7,116 bases of DNA from Hyphomicrobiales bacterium (GTDB taxonomy: Bacteria > Pseudomonadota > Alphaproteobacteria > Rhizobiales > Beijerinckiaceae), in NCBI GenBank assembly GCA_027489835.1, contig JAIXZF010000191.1, positions 1-7,116 of the forward strand, written 5' to 3'. The translations under genes were made by a program, and so were the position numbers. Numbering within the stretch: position 1 is the stretch's first letter; each line of letters starts with the position of its first letter. Shown here piece by piece: positions 5,154-7,116 of this stretch. Under the pieces are notes generated by a model, which did not search any database, was not told the origin of the DNA, and saw only the letters and a list, made by a program, of their open reading frames with translations.

Positions 5154-7116
5154 TCATTCGACCAGCGCGTCGATGAAGCCGAACCGTTCCGTGCGCAGGG
5201 CCGCGCCGGTGAGGTGGTTGGAATCGACGTAGAGCGGGACCTGCGCGGCATCGACGGTGCTGCACGAGCCGTTGGCGCACATGGGCTCGGTCGGGTCGAT
5301 CACCGCCGCGCCGAGGCTTGCGGCATAGGCCTTCAGCATCCCGATGATCTCGGCATTGTGGCTGCGGAAGCCGGCGAGGTCGATGCCGAGCGCCGCGCTT
5401 CTCGGGCGGCCATGGATGTCGTCCCTCGCCAGAGCGAGCGGGATGCTCTCGTCGTGGATAGGGATCGGCAGCATGATCACGATCTCGACGCCGCTGCGCT
5501 GCAGCCGCTGGAGCGCGGGGGCGGAGCGCACGAAGGCGGCGCGCAGGCCGTTCGAGAGTTCGGCCTGCGTCTCGGGCGCCACGCAGCGGTCGCCTCGCAT
5601 GAAGCAGATCGAGTCCGGTCCGTCGAGCCGGGCATAGGTCGTCCAGATCGAGGTGATCACGAGCCGCCGGGGTGGCTGCGCCTCGAGGTGCCGGATCGCG
5701 GCCTCGTAGAAGGCGCTGCACCGGACATGGTTGCCGACGCGGTTGACGTCAGGCAGGGGCGGGCAGGCCGCGGCAGTGAGGAAATGCACCGGGGCCTGGC
5801 TGGCCTCCCGCGCGCGGCCGAGGAAGCGGCTGTACCAGAGCGCCGAATGGGAATCGCCGAGGAAGACGACCGGGGGTCCCGCCGCGTCGAGGTTGAAGCC
5901 GCAGATCTTGGGCGCGCCGTCCTTCTGCAAGGCGTTGCAATTGGAAGGAAAGCGCCAGTCGCGGGATGCTTCGCGCAGGTTCTCCACCCAAGGCGCTCCC
6001 GATGGGTGGCGCCAGGGGGCGCCGCCGTCGAGGGCAAGCGCGCCGGCGAGGCCGGCCGCGGCCGTCCAGCCCGCGAAGGTGACCGCAAGCTGGCCCTTTC
6101 GGGCCGCCGGGCCGCGTGCGGCGAACCATTGGCCCGCCAGCGACACGAGGCCGGCGCCCGCCAGGAAGAAGACCGCGAAGGCCGGGGCGGCCAGCGCCCC
6201 CTCGAGACCCGAATAGGTCCACAGCACCAGGAACGGCCAATGCCAGAGGTAAATCGAATAGGACCACAGCCCGAGCGCGCGAACCGGAGGGTTGGCAGCC
6301 CAGGCCGGCCTGTCGGCTGCCGCGAGGATCACCGCCGAAGCGCCGGCGACGGGCAGGAGGGTGCCCCATGACGGCCAGGCCGACTGCCGGTCGAACAGGA
6401 TGAAGGCGGCGACGATGGCGGCAAGGCCGGCCAAAGCGAGCCGGCTCCGGCCTTTCGCCCCCAGCGCCAGCGAGGGCGCCGCGATGGCGACGAGGCACCC
6501 CGCGAGCAGTTCCCAAGCCCGGAAGGGCAGCAGGTAGAACAGCGTCACCGGATGATGGCGATCGAGCACGACCGCCGGCAGGAAGGAGGCGCAGGCGACA
6601 AGCAGCACCACGAGCCCCCTCGACAGGGCGGAGGCGGGCTGCCGGTAAAGCGCCAGCATGAGGAAGGGAAAGACGAGGTAAAACTGCCATTCGACGCCCA
6701 GCGACCAGGTGTGCAGCAGCCATTTCTGATCGGCCCGGAGGTCGAAATACCCGACGCTGCGCCAGAAATGGATGTTCGAGACGAAGCCGGCGGCCCGGAG
6801 CGCCTCGTCAGCGATCTCCGCCAGCGTCAGCGCGTCGATCCAGAACAGGCCAAAGACAAGCAGCGCGGCCAGCATGAAGGCCAGCGGCGGCGCGATGCGC
6901 AGGGCGCGGTCGCCCCAGAAGCGCCAGAGCGAGAAGCTGCCCCGCTCCATCCGCGTGGCGATGATGCGGGTCATCAGGTAGCCGGAAATCACGAAGAACA
7001 CGTCGACGCCGGCATAGCCGCCCGACAGGTAGGGCGCATCGTAGTGGAAGAGCAGCACGCCGAGCACGGCGAGCGCCCGCAGGCCGTTGACGTCCTCCCT
7101 GAACGAAGCTTCAGGC
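5154..7116 (-). CDS. OafA/YrhL-type membrane acyltransferase with C-terminal SGNH domain, 5' end beyond window
   Basis: The frame is open to the right edge; 653 residues are visible. Numbering here starts at the first visible complete codon. Residues about 6-335 are an acyltransferase-3 domain with multiple hydrophobic segments. It shows the R-X10-H motif (R13 and H24, in GLRALAVLGVLLFHY), GVDVFFVISGYLMT, LHTWSLGVEWQFYLVFPF near 134-151, and YSIYLWHWPF near 286-295. After a last membrane segment, residues about 410-650 form an SGNH hydrolase-like domain. Its nucleophile motif is GDSHS (Ser422), and D631/H634 lie in DSNHLT. In this family the membrane domain passes acyl groups (usually acetyl) across the inner membrane and the SGNH domain transfers them to periplasmic glycan. 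An internal GTG at 7067 could be mistaken for the start, but it would remove R13 of the conserved motif. The true start therefore lies outside the window. Exact glycan substrate unknown. Confidence 0.93.
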   Translation of the reverse strand, partial: PEASFREDVNGLRALAVLGVLLFHYDAPYLSGGYAGVDVFFVISGYLMTRIIATRMERGSFSLWRFWGDRALRIAPPLAFMLAALLVFGLFWIDALTLAEIADEALRAAGFVSNIHFWRSVGYFDLRADQKWLLHTWSLGVEWQFYLVFPFLMLALYRQPASALSRGLVVLLVACASFLPAVVLDRHHPVTLFYLLPFRAWELLAGCLVAIAAPSLALGAKGRSRLALAGLAAIVAAFILFDRQSAWPSWGTLLPVAGASAVILAAADRPAWAANPPVRALGLWSYSIYLWHWPFLVLWTYSGLEGALAAPAFAVFFLAGAGLVSLAGQWFAARGPAARKGQLAVTFAGWTAAAGLAGALALDGGAPWRHPSGAPWVENLREASRDWRFPSNCNALQKDGAPKICGFNLDAAGPPVVFLGDSHSALWYSRFLGRAREASQAPVHFLTAAACPPLPDVNRVGNHVRCSAFYEAAIRHLEAQPPRRLVITSIWTTYARLDGPDSICFMRGDRCVAPETQAELSNGLRAAFVRSAPALQRLQRSGVEIVIMLPIPIHDESIPLALARDDIHGRPRSAALGIDLAGFRSHNAEIIGMLKAYAASLGAAVIDPTEPMCANGSCSTVDAAQVPLYVDSNHLTGAALRTERFGFIDALVE

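Noticed and set aside
5130..5160. Possible bidirectional terminator between ugd and the acyltransferase
   Set aside because: Only a 4-bp TGAG/CTCA pairing is visible, it overlaps both stop codons, and there is no T-tract.
5214..6371. Plus-strand open frame (about 385 codons) opposite the acyltransferase
   Set aside because: It is antisense to a gene with full acyltransferase-3 and SGNH motifs and has no recognisable domain.

Overview
The window is GC-rich DNA, tightly packed with genes, with strong G/C bias at third codon positions. Codon use and gene content (an ECF42-type sigma factor with a DGPF/YciI partner, UDP-glucose 6-dehydrogenase, an OafA-like acyltransferase) suggest an alphaproteobacterium, probably of the Hyphomicrobiales. 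That placement is inference; no rRNA or other phylogenetic marker is present. I see no tRNA, rRNA, CRISPR array, insertion sequence or phage gene. No gene-free stretch exceeds 300 bases; the longest is 265 (3566-3830).

Left part (1-1280): a small divergent unit. An ArsR-type winged-helix regulator (564-1280, +) faces a minus-strand pair. That pair is a NIPSNAP-family protein (128-457) and, overlapping it by ATGA, an antibiotic-biosynthesis-monooxygenase-like protein that runs off the left edge (1-131). The shared 106-bp gap holds short inverted repeats that could be the regulator's operator.

Middle part (1342-3642): a three-gene minus-strand operon. The transcription order is an exported four-cysteine protein of unknown function (3565-2972), a DGPF/YciI-family protein (2961-2617), then a 423-residue sigma factor of the ECF42 type with a long C-terminal extension (2613-1342). 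Gaps are 10 and 3 nt. Upstream lies TGTCGA-N17-CGTC, which matches the promoter motif I recall for ECF42 sigma factors, so the operon probably autoregulates. No anti-sigma gene is visible. This is the most interesting locus in the window.

Right part (3831-7116): two envelope-polysaccharide genes that converge with only 9 nt between their stop codons. They are UDP-glucose 6-dehydrogenase (ugd, 3831-5144, +), which makes UDP-glucuronate, and a membrane acyltransferase with a C-terminal SGNH domain (5154-7116, -), whose start lies beyond the right edge. A perfect 6-bp inverted repeat in an AT-rich island sits 65 bp upstream of ugd.

Most of the window belongs to known families. The parts not fully explained by known biology are the exported third member of the sigma-factor operon and the unknown signals sensed by the two small regulatory units. 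I do not see a clearly new, self-contained system.
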